Assembly (NCBI GenBank): GCA_950022655.1
Contig: OX465589.1
Coordinates: forward strand, 23,190,126-23,254,125
Length of the DNA: 64,000 bases
Source: Alentia gelatinosa
Lineage: Eukaryota > Annelida > Polychaeta > Phyllodocida > Polynoidae
Direction: 5' to 3'
Shown here: positions 25,917 through 37,900 of the stretch, one piece after another
Numbering within the stretch: the stretch's first letter is position 1
Layout: every line of letters begins with the position of its first letter
Program-made: the position numbers and the translations under genes
The notes under the pieces: model-generated
What the model was told of the DNA's origin: nothing
Database searches by the model: none
Seen by the model: only the letters and a program-made list of their open reading frames with translations

Positions 25917-26584
25917 CCCTTTCACGACCGCTGCTGCATATATGCAGCACCACGCCAGTACCGCTGCTGCATTAATGCAGCACCATAGGAATACCGCTGC
26001 TGCATAAATGCAGCACCATGGCAGTACCGCTGCTGCATAAATGCAGCATTTTGATACAAGAACATGTGAGACATTATATTTCCGAAAATAATGTATCGAT
26101 TTGAAAAAGATTTTCACTTGATAAAGAAAACCATATTATATATCGTATTTAACATAATTTCTGAAGAATAGTTGCCATGGTGATGCTTATACCCTGCTAT
26201 AAATAGTGGCGAGTTGAGAAAACAAAGCCTTACGTCTACTATAACACTGAGTGCGGTGGGAGCAACCTATCAGGCACATCGCATTTTCATGATTTTTTCA
26301 TAATATATTAATTCTACATAAAAAAAAGAGGCATCACCGCACTAAAGACGCATGATGAAATAATAGAGCAATATTCATGAAATTTTCACAAGATGTAGAT
26401 ATGATATCATATTTCGTGTTCCAGTTCAAAAAATAAAATATTTAGAATTATGTATCATATCACTTGATTACAAACTCGAATTATGAGTTTTACCGATTAT
26501 ATAGCCGTCCTCTAGCGGGAGAAACTGCCACCAGCAGCTGTCTTTACGGGAGTAACCCGGCCACAGGCACCCGTCCTTAAAGGG
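25917..26584. mobile_element. TTAA-type MITE with CTGCTGCAT palindromic array
   Basis: Left end TTAA-CCCTTTCACGACCG (TTAA at 25913-25916); right end CGTCCTTAAAGGG followed by ATAA. Four units of about 33 bp (25924-26048) each centre on GCTGCATnnATGCAGC. The distal half is the reverse complement of the interior of 3478-3840 (e.g. 'atgatacataat'). The array core differs completely in sequence from that copy. No coding capacity. Confidence 0.75.
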
Positions 26585-29031
26585 ATAAACCTGATTGTTT
26601 ACCCCTGAACCACCCTTAGAACTGGATTGCTTACTAAAAATTTCAAAATAACTTACTTACAGGAGCATCTGATTTGTAATCTCGAGGTCTTTACACATCA
26701 CTATAGAAGGTTTAAGGGGCGAATATGAAAATTACTTTCAATTCATTTTGTCACACAGAAGAACAGGAATAGACAAAAAACAACAAATAACCACTATTTA
26801 TTAAAACCTTCAAACTTAACGAGTATCATCTAGGAATAACATATTTGGCAAGACCATATCTAGCTATAATCAAGTCTTGCGGTCGTAGTTGTATCGCACA
26901 ACTGTATTATACATACATCACTATAGTTGGGACATTGTATCAAATATGTCATAACAAGTTATTATCGAGTCAATTTCCCAGCCTTTGCTTTTGAGTGATT
27001 CTGTCGTTCATCATGCAAATTTGGTAAAGGCAAATTAATCAAAACGAATCAAACGCTAGTAAACATCATCATATATTCAAATTATTTCTCTCGATTTGTT
27101 TCCTATACCTATCATCTTTTCCGTATATGCCTATGCTATGTCACTGCATATATATCCGCTTAACTCAGGGAAAAAGAAGGGTATCGTTATATTCACTGAG
27201 GACCTGCCTCCAACATAGAGAAGGACAGACTACCCTACAATACCCCTTCTATGCTTAACACTTTCACAAATTGAAAGTCACACGACTTTGGGCACAGGTT
27301 ATACAAATAAAGCCATTCTTTCAGAAGGCCATGTCGTCTCCTTAATATCACAGGCCATTTTGGCTCGATTAATTGAGACCAAATCGCATCCCATAATATT
27401 CTCAGGCAATTCTAGCAATATTACATGTACATGTATCATTGGCAGTTTTAAGCATTTTTATGAAGATATCGTTGGCATGGCTCATGCCGGCACAACATTT
27501 TTTTAAAGTTCTGATCAATTCTCTTGAATATCGTCTGGTTTATGACATATGATAGGGGTGTAAATCTTACATGACCACTCACTTATTCCCGCCTATATAT
27601 TGCCTAAGCAATGGAATGTCCTAAAATGCAATGGTGAGTATATGGGTGCCTCATTTAGAGAGACATGCCAAATCTTTCTTATTAAAGGTTACACACACTG
27701 TTAGTCCCGACAGATAAAATTAGATCATTTGTCCTTAAATTGAAATCGATTGATCAAATCTATTCGGAAGTGAACTAGAGCTCTTCAGATCTGCCACCTA
27801 CTGGTGCTCTTTCACACTACCGTAAGGCAGTAGCAGATAACTTATTTAATGTACTTTCACCAACAAGGTCGTCAAGATTGCTGTCAAAACACAAGTAGTG
27901 AATGGTAGATGTTTACGAATACCAGAAATTCCTCTCTTTCATGGTGTGTCAAGATTTCCTTTACCGACCTCCTGGCATTATCAATTAACTATCTTAATGT
28001 CCAACAGGCACAAGTCGTCATGAAACATACACTGGTTTACTGGGACTGCGGAATATACTGAGATTCCCACGGAAATGAATTCATTCTTCAGCTTCTTTGC
28101 ATTTCCAATTGCAAGAACCCCAATGCATGTCACTGACTGCAGAGATTGGAAGTTTACGTCATCGAGGATAAATTCCTTATAGTTCCATCTCAGAACGTGA
28201 ATGAATTACTTGAATATTCGAGGGTGACGCGGGTGCATCACACGAATACATTGGTTACTGTTCAGCGCCGCCTAGTGTTGCATTGTTTCTTGAGGCCGTT
28301 GATCAGTCAAACACCACTGTCTCAAACCTTGTGTCTATGGAATTCAGAGCTTTCATACCTAGAGTGTGGGAGGTAGGTATGAACGCAAGGCTGCTGGGAC
28401 AAAGTGGAGGGTTGTAATATTGAATATATGGGCTGTGTGATCCCTCCGAGTTGTTATTCTGCAGCCATTTGCCGTGTTCCAGTGTTATCTAAACCATATC
28501 TGAATTATTACTGAGGGAATATGGACGTTCAGCAGACCGAATTTGAGCTGGAATACCATAGAGTCTGATGCAATCACTGTTACCTCTGGAAATAATCTAA
28601 ATGGGTATTATGGCTGTATCAGGCTCATAAACTCGGTACTTTAATGGTAAATTATGTAATGGCTTGGCGAAATGCAGTGCTTAACCATGCAGATAACACA
28701 CACTCCCGGGCTGTGGGGAAGGGTATAGTTGGAGTGTGGCACTATGAATTGTTGGAGCAATGTTCACATGATGCATTCATGCAGCTCATTCATGCAGTCT
28801 CATCCTGTGATCCCAGAGAAGCATTATTGCCATAATATGTCCTTCACATTTCCCGTATGACATATCTCATCTCCACCCCTTCCCCCCCAAAATGCTCCAA
28901 CAATAACCATCATGTTTCAGAAGAATAGTTAGCCATTTTATCACCAGGTGACACCAGTGAGCTCTGATATCTCACACACTGCGCCGCTCGGGCTGCCTTC
29001 GGCGATAAGGTTGTTAGAGCGGTGCAGCGTG
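26585..29031. other. No gene recognised; 3' flank of the MS4A-like gene
   Basis: The part just below 29032 should hold the 3' UTR of the minus-strand gene. I could not identify a convincing poly(A) signal. About 28250-28510 repeats part of 22122-22440. No other exon is supported. Confidence 0.4.
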
Positions 29032-29574
29032 CTAGTATGCTCCGAAAACGTCTGGGTGTGGCGCGTCCATAAACGCTTGGTCTGAGATCTCGGACATGTA
29101 ACCCGAGTTAACGATGCCGACCTCGTCCTCGTCGTCTGCCATATGGCCTGTCGACCCGTTCCACCGGTGTGCGGGGTCTGTAGGCCTCTCAGCATCCTCC
29201 CCACTCTCCTGCGTCTTCTCTTCCTCCTTTTTTTCATCTCCTTCTTTGTCTTCCTTTTCTCCTCCTTCTCCTCCTTCTTTAACTCCTTTTCCTTCTTCTT
29301 CTTCTTCTACTTCTTCTTCTTTTTGTCCTTCTGCTTCTTCCTCTTCTTCTTCGTCTTTTCCTTTATCTTCTTCTTTTTGTCCTCCTACTTGTTCTTCTTC
29401 TTCTTCTTCTTCTTCTTCCTCGTTTCCTTTATCTTCTTCTTCTCCTCTTCCTTCTGCCTCTGTCTCTTCCTCCTCTTCCTCCTCCTCCTCCTCCTGCTGT
29501 TCCTTCTCTTCGTTCTTCATCTCATGTGTTGGCTGTTCCATCTCCGGAATGGTTGCTAACCTATCCCCACTGTC
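29032..29574 (-). CDS. MS4A-like gene, last exon with Glu-rich tail
   Basis: Acceptor TCTGCTTACAG; 180 codons, then TAG at 29034-29032. It starts DSGDRLATIPE and then becomes a long run of Glu with Gly, Lys and Gln, encoded by GAA/GAG triplets (about 29235-29515). It ends in a normal-composition segment with Ser/Tyr (SGYMSEISDQAF). The triplet run keeps its frame throughout, so expansion has not broken the gene. The plus-strand Ser/Phe-rich frames opposite are shadows. Confidence 0.8.
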   Translation of the reverse strand, partial: DSGDRLATIPEMEQPTHEMKNEEKEQQEEEEEEEEEETEAEGRGEEEDKGNEEEEEEEEEEQVGGQKEEDKGKDEEEEEEAEGQKEEEVEEEEEGKGVKEGGEGGEKEDKEGDEKKEEEKTQESGEDAERPTDPAHRWNGSTGHMADDEDEVGIVNSGYMSEISDQAFMDAPHPDVFGAY

Positions 29575-31862
29575 CTGTAAGCAGACGAATTATACATTTA
29601 AGAAGGACATAATTGGATTTGCACGTTGGGATGGGTGATAGATTTCTTTTATCTTAATCGAGACTCTATCATGCATTAAAGCTATAGGAAGGAATATGAT
29701 AATGGCAAGGACTCGATGAACTAGCCATATGGATTCCTGGGCATCATACAGCATGATTCCTCCAGGGATCTTTAATTATGATAACAACATTCCATTATAC
29801 ATGTGCAGGATCATGAACATTATTTCACCTCTGGTACAACTTTAGCCATAGGACAATACTGCACCATGGCCATGGTAGAGTGAAATAATAACTGGACAAC
29901 CTGCTAATTCAGACTGAAGCCTGTTGTGCGGCTACTTTCCACCATATTGCGAGGCTGTAGCAACGAAGTAGATGTAGTAAACTGCTAATAACTATTCTTG
30001 AATCTATAACCAATCACTCTCCAAACATATTCCTCACCTCGCTTGTATCCTGCATCTCCATACTATTCTGCTTGGCGATGAGAGTGTCGTCTCTAGGTTC
30101 TGCCTGATAGCCTGCTGGGTCACAGCAGAGAGTCCAGGAGCATGTGATTACACATGACACCGCCAGGCAGTACTCAACGATGGCGATGAGAATTAACGAG
30201 ATGTCCAGCGTCTTATTTAGCATGAACTGAAACCAACATAAACAGAATACTATACTTTACTGAAAAGAGCGCATGATAGGCGGGTGTAACAGGACAGATA
30301 AGATGATGCAGATCTATATGGTCAAGATCTTTCTCTGAAGTTTGAATTAGGACGGCTACCAAGTTTTGACAATTGTCACAGTAAGATTTTATCAAGTGAG
30401 GGGTTCATGGCTGCAAGCGGTCCGGGTGACTGTAGTTGTCCCCAATGGGTTCAGGAGCAACGCCGCTGCTTGGGGTATAAGGGATGAAGTCCCCGGAAGC
30501 TCTTGAACTTTTGCACACAAAAAAGCACGAAACACACACTATGAACATATTTTCATTTGCAGTGGTCATATATATCTTCCATATTTCAAAACGGAATTTA
30601 TATAAAGATCATCACAAACGAACAATTTCTGAGATCATACTTTAATTTTGCTTTAATCATACTTTTTGATTTGTACATGAGCATGACACAACTTCTCAAT
30701 CTGTATGTCCTATTCATCCGGTGTCCTCTTTTCATATTGCGGTATATTGTATAGAGCACTTACATGCTACAATTACTGATTGATCAACTGGTCTTCAATC
30801 TCTCAAAATAGATCTTGATTTTCTGTGACTTACCTCTTTTTCCTCACAACCTGCGGAGCCCATCCTGGTTTCACAGAACTCCTGTAGTTTCATGACGGAG
30901 ATGGTGGACGTGACGACCACTGCGGAGGCGATCAGAGTGGCGAATACACCGAGCACCAAGAACGACATGAGCTACACAACAGAAAAACACACCGTGTTAG
31001 TAATGCGAGTGTAATTATGGACAAATATCAGCCCATTAACAACCCCTTTAATATCAGCAGTGCATATCAAGTAACTATATCTTTCACAGTGTGAAAAAAC
31101 CTTATTTCATATATATATACATCCGGCGTATATAGCTAGGACTTTCTGTAAATAAGTAAGTCCTATTTTCCATATAATATACGTTTCATGAATAGACATT
31201 TATAAGTGTACATGTTGCAGTTATATATATGTCATATATACGCCTGATTCTGTTGTATTTACGCCACTATCCAATGATTCTGATCTCTGCGCCATGGGGA
31301 CATCACTGTTGTTTTTATTTCATTTACCATTAGTTATCAAAGTCTATGGTATATAAAAGATACAATGTTATATTATTAATTTTGATCATAAAATCTTTCA
31401 CCGTTTTCTTTTATGATTATACTTTCAAAACACCATGTTTCTGCATCGTTCTGGATAAGGCAAGCTGTATAAGACTATGCTTATAGACTCGGGCAGCAGT
31501 TGGAGGTCAGGATCACAGCTGCTGCCAATGCCACAACCACTGCCACCGCCACCAACACTTCAGCTCCTGACGCTGCTTTGATACCCACCGCTTTGACACC
31601 TGTCTGCACACCAGTGCCTGCGCCAACTCATGCATGGACAATACTCTGATAAAGTGTTTAGGCAGAGGACTTGGGGTCATTCGTCCACACACACTGGGGG
31701 GAGGCTAAAGGGAGCCTGGGAGGAGTTGGGGAGGGGGTGGAAGAAGTTGGGGAGGGGGAGGAGTGTTAGGGAGGGGATACTCTGCCAACAATACAGCACA
31801 GACAAGTGGTCAGAAATTAAAGGGGGTGGGAGAAAGGGTGGTCATGGTGATTTTTTATCAGT

Positions 31863-31923
<61 letters not shown>

Positions 31924-34900
31924 AAATCATGTATATGATTTGTATGCGAACGGCATATATATGTCAGACACAGAATATTTCTTCTCATATACACTTGGTG
32001 GCAAATACAGTCATTATGCTTCAATATACATGAAAAAAAAAATTTGTATATGCCGCATACGCTGGCGTAAAATGTGAACGTATATATACCAATGTACATT
32101 GGATACACGCATTTACTTGGTGGTGTATATATATATATATGAAATAAGTGGGGGTTTTCCTGCATTGTTTATAGATATGAACTTCCATGAGATTTTGATA
32201 CTTATCATAAATGTGGGTATAACTATTGCTTGCAGTCAACGTCCTAGCTGTTATCCCACCCATGGTATATTTCTCTATTTCTTAAAATATTTATCAATCT
32301 GCAAGACACTTCGGCAACACACTGGTTTGGTTGCTTATTCCAATTTTCACCGGTACATTTTTGTATCATTTTCCCTTTTTTTTTAATAGACTTAACAAAG
32401 GAAACTTGGACCCAAAGTTCTATCGAGTAGCATAAAGACATACTAGATGACATTACAGAACGTTTTCTTATTTCATATAATCTAATGTGGGAGGGACACT
32501 TTCACGTGGGATGAAGCCACACGATCATCGCACACGTTTTATGAGATGGGGCCATCAACAGAACACCGACGGTATTTATGACCCCAATTGCGACGGATCC
32601 ATCGCGCTCAATCAGAAGAAAATACCTAGGCGTATTTTCTCAATGCATCATCTCCCTCCTTGGGTATAGAATCGTCTGATACCTTGATTTACTATTCTAA
32701 GGGCCTTTTTGTATTCAGTAGAAACTGAACGAGAGTTAGCCTTGTCAGTGTTTGTGCCACGACGGGCAGGTCGTGTATTACTACGTGAAGCGTTAGCTGA
32801 GCGTAGTGAGGAACAGACCTGACCAGAGTGGCATAGACACTGACAAGGCTAATTCGAGTTAGGTTTCGTATTTATCCTACCCTGTCTCTACGCTTTTGTA
32901 TTACTAAAAGATAAATATTGAGTCAACGACCAACAGAACTTTTTTCATAGTAGCCGACAACCTGGTCTCTGATTTGTCAATTTTTTTATTACTCTAGTGG
33001 CATAAAAAACACTTTATGTCACGGCCTGCCACATAAAATTTGTCTATGTTAAGTCTATGGCGTTTTTTAATTAGGGGTAGGATAAAATAATAGACAAACT
33101 GCTAGGTGCGTAGGCAATATGCAGAATCTTCAACTATGTACCCGTCATGTGTCAAATCCACTGAGGCGACCGATTTGCATGTGATTTCTCATGCATTAAC
33201 ATGAGATTTTGCAACCATACGAATATGTGCTAACGTGAAAAACACATGCGGCATCACCAAAAGGTTTTGATATAGTCACATGCTGCTCTCATGTTCATGA
33301 GAATTCGCATGAGACGTGTGACACAGAAGCGCACACCATACGAATGCCTGATCCACGAAAGAAACGTTTCCCATGAAACCGGGAGAACACCAAGCGAACG
33401 TGTGCGAACGCAAATTGGCAAGAAATTCGCCTTAGTGGATCTGCCGCTTCACCATAATGACTTTATTTGAAGCAGGGGCATTCTAAGTAATATTTCTCCA
33501 CCTTAAGGCAATTTTCTCTAGTTAGGAAGTATAGAGGGAGTCTTTGCATGAGGTGTTTGCTTTCTTATATTGATTGTGTTTAGCCTTCAATTTTCCTTCA
33601 GACATCTATAACTTCTCATGCATCTGTTGTTCACAATGTGTTGGCAACGATCCACATTTCAAACTGTTATCGTTATACCAATGAAAATCTACTTACAACT
33701 AAAATACTACCGACGACAACTACAAGTACTATAAAGGATGATTGATATATTTCTGAGAGGTATATATATCTCCTTTGCTTAATGCTATAGAAAAAATTGT
33801 ATAAAAATTTAATTGCATAAGCAACGAGAAGAGAATAATTTGATTTATCAAAGATTGATACTTTCGATTAAGTTCTTTCTTTTTCAGAAATAGACAAACA
33901 CCAATATGAATAAGTATATTATTATCGTGTAAATGATGGCACTACACCGTAAGCATTCTGGAAATAAAAGAGCAAAGGTAATTCTTAGAAAAAACCTTTC
34001 TATGGGATCCTATACGGTTTAACGCTTTTACCGCAGTTTGATGCCTCCGGGCATTCCCGTAATTTGGATTTAAAATTTTATTTTTTTATTATGTAGTGTT
34101 TATTGACATAAAGTATTCCCCAAGTTGGCGATCTTCCATACAATAGTCATGGACATAACAGGACAAAACATACAGGACACAGTACACAGCCATTCGCACA
34201 GGATCCTGATAAATACATTTCCCAAAATAGGTCTTAGAATAGCCAAGCACAATCGGTCAATATGATAACATATGGAAATCATGTGACATTGCTGATCTGG
34301 CTTTAAAGTGCGTGCGGAAGAAGTGGTGTTACTGCAGGTAATTCATATACTGGGATTCTGTCCCTTCGTTTTGAACTGAAGGGGTCTGAAATGCACTTAT
34401 AAGCCACGCCATATTTCTATACCTTAGATGTCATTCATTATGCTAGGATCATATACACAAACACTCTCTCTCTTTCATTGAATGATGTTTGTGTGTGTCT
34501 GTATGATTTGACTGAAGACAAAGGTTCTCGTGCATTGAATAACATGCATCATAGATATATAGATATTAATCCTACCCCTAATAAAAAACGCCATAGGCTT
34601 AACATGGGATTTGTTTATTTCACGGGTGTGACATAAAGTGTTGTTTATGCCACTACTCCGTAATGTCACTCGCCTTCGACTCGTGAAATTATGGAGCCAA
34701 CAAAATGCGTGGCATAAATAAACTCAGACTCGAACTCGTGACGTCTCTTGATAATAGGAGATGATTCTTGCTGGTAAGAAGAGTTACTAACGATTAGAGA
34801 ACTCTGCCTACATTGTGTATAGCAGTGATATAGATAATGTAATGTCTTCTATTGCCCTTTCATACAATGATGTAGATCTGATTCCACACCAACATAAACC

Positions 34901-37900
34901 AGAGTATCATGATATATATATACTATATAACCATGCTTATATCATTACCCCAGATCCCCAATGAAACAAGGTGGAAGCCGTAGTGGGCTTATACAATTTT
35001 ATTTAATTTTATGAGTCTTATTGATATGAATAAGAGAAATACATGAATTTCAATAATAAGACAAATATTAAAATTGACATAGATATGTGTTTGTCAATTG
35101 TGATAAGATTTGTGATAAGATAAATGAAGATTATGTAATATTACATAGTTATACAGAACATGTAATAATAAAATAATAGAAATAGCCCTACGAGTGTAAG
35201 GAGTAGAAGAGAAAAAGGAGTGGGTGGGTGGGTAGAAAAATACGTTTAGAGTGTAGGAGACCTGAGAAGCGAATGAGACAGAGGACAGTGTCGACCTCGC
35301 GCACTTTGATGTTTAGTGCGGCCGAGAGTGGAGAGGTGGCGCAGGGGTGCGCTAGTGCAGAGTGGTTTCACTAGGGGGGGCAATGACCACCCCTGACCAT
35401 AGGCCATGGGCAACCCATTACCCCAGATCCCCAATGAAACAAGGTGGAAGCCGTAGTGGGCTTATAAAATTTTATTTAATTTTATGAGTCTTATTGATAT
35501 GAATAAGAGAAATACATGATTATCAATAATAAGACAAATATTAAAATTGACATAGATATGTGTTTGTCAATTGTGATAAGATTTGTGATAAGATAAATGA
35601 AGATTATGTAATATTACATAGTTATACAGAACATGTAATAATAAAATAATAGAAATAGCCAAGAAGCCAATAGTTATGGGAAGAGGAGGGTGGGAAAGTT
35701 TGTTATAGTCACTTTTTGAAGGAGAGAGACTCAATGAGAGACTTGTTGACAGTCTCTTTGTCCGTGACTTTGATGTAAGCCCTGTGGGCTTGTGACCTCC
35801 ACCCTACATACCTCTGAATGTTAAGTTCAGGTATGCCGGCCTCAAAGGCCTGAGTGGCAGCGGCCTTCCTGAGGCTGTGGAGGGTGTAGGTCTTCACAGT
35901 TTGGCCTGTGGCCTGTAGGAGGCGGTCCCACTCCTTCGTCATCACCCGTGAAGTGATGGTCGTTCCATCGGGCAGCGTCAGGAACGGGTCCCGCAGTGAA
36001 GCCGTAGGGGCCACCCGTAGCAGACCTCGAACCGCGTCCACAGGGCATACTCTGGTATCCTCCGCAGCCTCCAGGCGCATCACCTTTTGTTCCTCCAGGT
36101 GCTGGAGGTTTTTGGCCGCCTTTACGGTGATAGTCACGTGTCCGAGGACCACGTCCTCCCGCGTGAGATGCCGTGCCGGATCGAACCTGGTGGCGGACTG
36201 AGGCGCCACCTCTCCCTGCCATAGGGCCGCGTAATACATCAGGAGCAGGCCCGCTCTCATCGCCGTATGGAGGGGCGATGCCCCGAGGCCCTGGAGAACT
36301 GCTCGGAATACCTCCATGGGGATAGGGGGCTTCACATTTGGCACTTAGTCCTTGTTCCTTCGCATGCCCTTGAGGGCACATTTCACCCGGTGATCCTCCG
36401 TTGGTCGCACGTCCCCTCCCGTCAGTCGGAGATGCGCACGGACGTGCGATAGCTGGTTGGCGACCGTAGCCGGCGAGGGGGCGTGGTCGGCCACGTATTC
36501 CAGGAAGCACGTGATCAGGCTCATGGTCGGTGCCCCGGGGTCCACCCTCATCTGATTGCAGAACGCCAATTAGGTGGTGACTGCGGATCGCTGGTTGGCG
36601 AGCGTACCTGGGGCACGCGCCTCTGACTGCCTCGCAGATGCCTTCGCCTGGAGTAAGAGAAGCACCCGATCTGCAGAAGAGAAGGAGTACGGGTACAAAT
36701 GAGGCATGGGTACATGGTACGATAGGGTGCAGCTCATGAAGTTGAATGAGGGAGTTGGCCCTATCGTATTCCGTCCTCGACAGATGGGCTCTGCTCAAGG
36801 CATCTGCGATCACATTTTGCACCCCGGGGATATGACTGAAGACGAGTTCTACCTGTAGGCGTGCCTGCACCATCCATGCCTGGCGGGCACACTCCGCCAG
36901 GACTCGGTTTCGGGCACGCCCACTGTTGAGGGTCTGTACTGTGCCGAGGTTATCACAGAACACCTCAATCCGTGATCCCCGATCCCTGTCTGTGATAAAC
37001 TTGTGGAGTGCGTATATCGTGTTCAGAGCCTCCAGCTCTGAGATGCACTCCACGGGGTCGAGGACGGGGCACACCTGGCCGGAATACGAGAAGCGGCCGT
37101 CAGTACCTCCCAACCCCGACAGGCAGGCATCCACGGTGATCCTCCTAGTCGGCGGGCCTCGAGGGATGAGGGCGCGGCCATTCCATCCTTCCGCGAACCG
37201 CACGAACCAATCCAGATCCTGGCGCATCTCGGAATTGATGTTCATGTAGAAACCTCTCATCCCTCTGAGGGCCTCCAGCAACTTCGAGACGAATGCCCGC
37301 GCCGGTCGTATACACCTCGCCACGTGTAATATCCTGCCCAGCACCGACTGGAGCTGCCGTTTCGTCAGCGTCCGGCGCTTCGCTACGGCCGACACGTGAC
37401 CTCGGATATCCTCTAGCTTGGCCGTGGGGATGGAGAGAGTCATGGTACGGGCGTCGATCTCTATCCCCAACCACGTGACGTTCTGGCTCGGCTCCTGAGC
37501 CTTATCGTAGGCCTCGGGGAGGCCCAATTCAGCAAACAGATCACGTGCAATCCCGAAGTCCACGGCCGCCTTACCTCGGTCCTCGGAGAGGATGATGAGG
37601 TCGTCGAGGTACATCGCGGCCGTGACTCCCTTTGATCTCAGGATCCCCACGATGGCCTCCGCCACACACTGCATGTGGTAGGAGGAGACTCGGGCACCGA
37701 ACGGCATGGCCGTATCGCAGTAGTGCCTGTCCTCCCACGTGAAACATAGTAGAGCCCAGTCGAGGGGATCGCACCTAAAGTTCTTGTAGGCACGTGACAC
37801 GTCGATTGACGACATGTACGACGACGTGCCCGCCTTAACGAGTTTGGACACAAACTCGTCAACTGTTGGGAGGCCGTGATCTCGCTCCAGTCCGTAGACC

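Noticed and set aside
473..26050. CRISPR-like array (33-34-bp repeats with palindromes)
   Set aside because: The units are directly tandem with no unique spacers, and they lie in TTAA transposons of a eukaryotic genome.
29114..29638. Long plus-strand Ser-rich and Phe-rich frames
   Set aside because: They are complements of the GAR-triplet tract in the last MS4A-like exon, and no splice or start context supports them.
31630..32165. Frames containing Tyr-Ile repeats
   Set aside because: They read through the TA microsatellite at 31865-31921.
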